A DNA stretch of 64,000 nt, taken from NCBI GenBank assembly GCA_947632555.1, contig CANRPU010000002.1:1-64000 (forward strand). Direction: 5' to 3'. The DNA comes from an uncultured Lachnospiraceae bacterium (lineage in GTDB: Bacteria; Bacillota; Clostridia; Lachnospirales; Lachnospiraceae). Position 1 is the stretch's first letter; each line of letters starts with the position of its first letter. Below, one piece after another: positions 63,147-64,000 of the stretch. Below the pieces are notes generated by a model. It did no database searches and was not told the DNA's origin. It worked only from the letters and a program-made list of their open reading frames with translations. Made by a program: the position numbers and the translations under genes.

Positions 63147-64000
63147 TCAGCGGTATTTTAATGAGATATAAGTCTTGTCTTCCCCGATGGGTTTGTACGC
63201 GGGACGGATGATCTTGCCGTTATTGGCCAGTTCTTCCAGACGGTGGGCGCTCCAGCCTACGATGCGGGCCATGGCGAAGATAGGGGTGTAGAGCTCCATG
63301 GGCAGTCCCAGCATATGATAAACAAAGCCGGAGTAGAAGTCCACGTTGACGCTGACGCCTTTATACATCTGGCGTTCTCCGGCAATGACTTCAGGCGCGA
63401 GTTTTTCCACCAGAGAATAGAGCGCGAACTCTTTCTGCAGTCCCTTTTCCACGGAAAGTTTTTCCACAAAGGTCTTGAAGGAAACGGCACGGGGATCGGA
63501 TTTGGAATAAATGGCGTGACCCACACCGTAAATCAGCCCCGCGTGGTCAAAGGCCTCTTTGTGAAGAAGTTTCTTCAGGTATGCCGCGACTTCCTCTTCG
63601 TCCTCCCAGTCCTTTACGTTCTGCTTCATGTCCTCGAACATCTGGACCACTTTGATATTGGCGCCGCCGTGGCGGGGACCCTTTAAGGAACCGATAGCCG
63701 CGGCAATGGTGGAATAGGTGTCCGTCAGGGAGGAAGTCACCACATGTGTAGTGAAGGAAGAGTTGTTACCGCCGCCGTGCTCCATATGCAGCACCAGCGC
63801 CACATCCAGGATACGGGCTTCCAGCGGCGTATAGGAACTGTCAGGCCGCAGGATATGTAGGATATTTTCCGCGGTGGAAAGCTCCGGTACCGGCTGGTGG
63901 ATAAACAGGCTGTTGCCGTCGTGATAATGACTGTACGCCTGATACCCGTAGATGGAGAGCATGGGAAACAGGGAGATTAACTGTAAACACTGCCGCAGCA
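63147..64000 (-). CDS. Citrate synthase (C-terminal part, cut by window edge)
   Basis: Condenses acetyl-CoA and oxaloacetate. The last 284 or so residues are visible and the frame stays open to base 64000. Catalytic motifs: HGGGNNSSFTTHVV, KGPRHGGANIKV, GVGHAIYSKSDPRAV (third His) and NVDFYSGFVYHMLG (catalytic Asp). The pattern GHAIYSKSDPRA is the form seen in Gram-positive anaerobes. Start is outside the window. Converges with thrC. Confidence 0.95.
   Translation of the reverse strand, partial: LRQCLQLISLFPMLSIYGYQAYSHYHDGNSLFIHQPVPELSTAENILHILRPDSSYTPLEARILDVALVLHMEHGGGNNSSFTTHVVTSSLTDTYSTIAAAIGSLKGPRHGGANIKVVQMFEDMKQNVKDWEDEEEVAAYLKKLLHKEAFDHAGLIYGVGHAIYSKSDPRAVSFKTFVEKLSVEKGLQKEFALYSLVEKLAPEVIAGERQMYKGVSVNVDFYSGFVYHMLGLPMELYTPIFAMARIVGWSAHRLEELANNGKIIRPAYKPIGEDKTYISLKYR

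Overview
The window looks like chromosomal backbone of an anaerobic, spore-forming member of the Clostridia, most likely Lachnospiraceae. The evidence is a sporulation sigma factor (SigG) beside a YlmC/YmxH gene, an Rnf complex, a sodium-pumping biotin decarboxylase operon, a fused 2-hydroxyacyl-CoA dehydratase activator, Lachnospiraceae-type families such as DUF5688 and DUF4349, and purine-rich AGGAGG ribosome binding sites with occasional GTG/TTG starts. Species cannot be named from sequence alone. I see no phage, transposase, integrase, plasmid gene or CRISPR array; only one tRNA and no rRNA.

Layout. 1-1.8 kb: sigG (minus strand, cut by the window edge) diverges from ylmC, nrdR and an unknown gene with a DTV tandem repeat. 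1.8-5 kb: yqeG-aroE-aroK-aroQ (shikimate pathway) then efp. 5-9.5 kb: a DUF5688 gene, tRNA-Arg(CCG) inside a 15-bp inverted repeat, an SH3-domain membrane protein, a small helical protein and gdhA behind a leader with a terminator. 9.7-17.4 kb: acetyltransferase, membrane protein, pseudouridine synthase, a divergent ligA overlapping metA, a cyclophilin lipoprotein and an NYN-LOTUS protein. 17.4-21.6 kb (minus): a 1405-residue activator/dehydratase fusion. 21.9-29.8 kb: a run of a rhomboid-like protein, a sigma-70-like protein without promoter-reading parts, its overlapping partner, an M16C peptidase, a DUF4349 lipoprotein, era, yqzL and recO. 29.8-35.7 kb: lipoprotein, glyQS, alaS, rpsU and a CmpB-type membrane protein. 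35.7-40.5 kb: two D,D-carboxypeptidases flanking a metallophosphoesterase and scpAB. 40.7-46 kb: carboxyltransferase, OadG-like, biotin carrier, OadB and OadA. 46.3-53.7 kb: two regulators, a flavoprotein, cmk-ispH-rpsA-cheR and a minus-strand RNase H-like gene. 53.8-58.8 kb: rnfCDGEAB. 58.8-64 kb: GH25 lysozyme, an AP2/degenerate-HNH protein, a SleB-like hydrolase, thrC and the C-terminal part of citrate synthase (minus).

How the genes fit together. Two modules make or use an ion gradient: Rnf (ferredoxin to NAD) and the decarboxylase pump, which couple amino-acid or organic-acid fermentation (GdhA, citrate synthase, dehydratase activator) to energy conservation. Cell-envelope genes recur (D,D-carboxypeptidases, GH25, SleB-like, SH3), fitting a spore former.

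The points most worth a second look are: the sigma-like protein that has lost its -10 and -35 readers; an AP2 protein built on a homing-endonuclease frame whose catalytic histidine is gone; the only ligase gene here, which lacks several NAD-contact residues; terminator-like hairpins whose 3' arm contains the start codon of both D,D-carboxypeptidase genes; the inverted repeat around the tRNA; and a perfect SigG-type promoter before sigG. Most of these rest on motif reading and need alignment or expression data.
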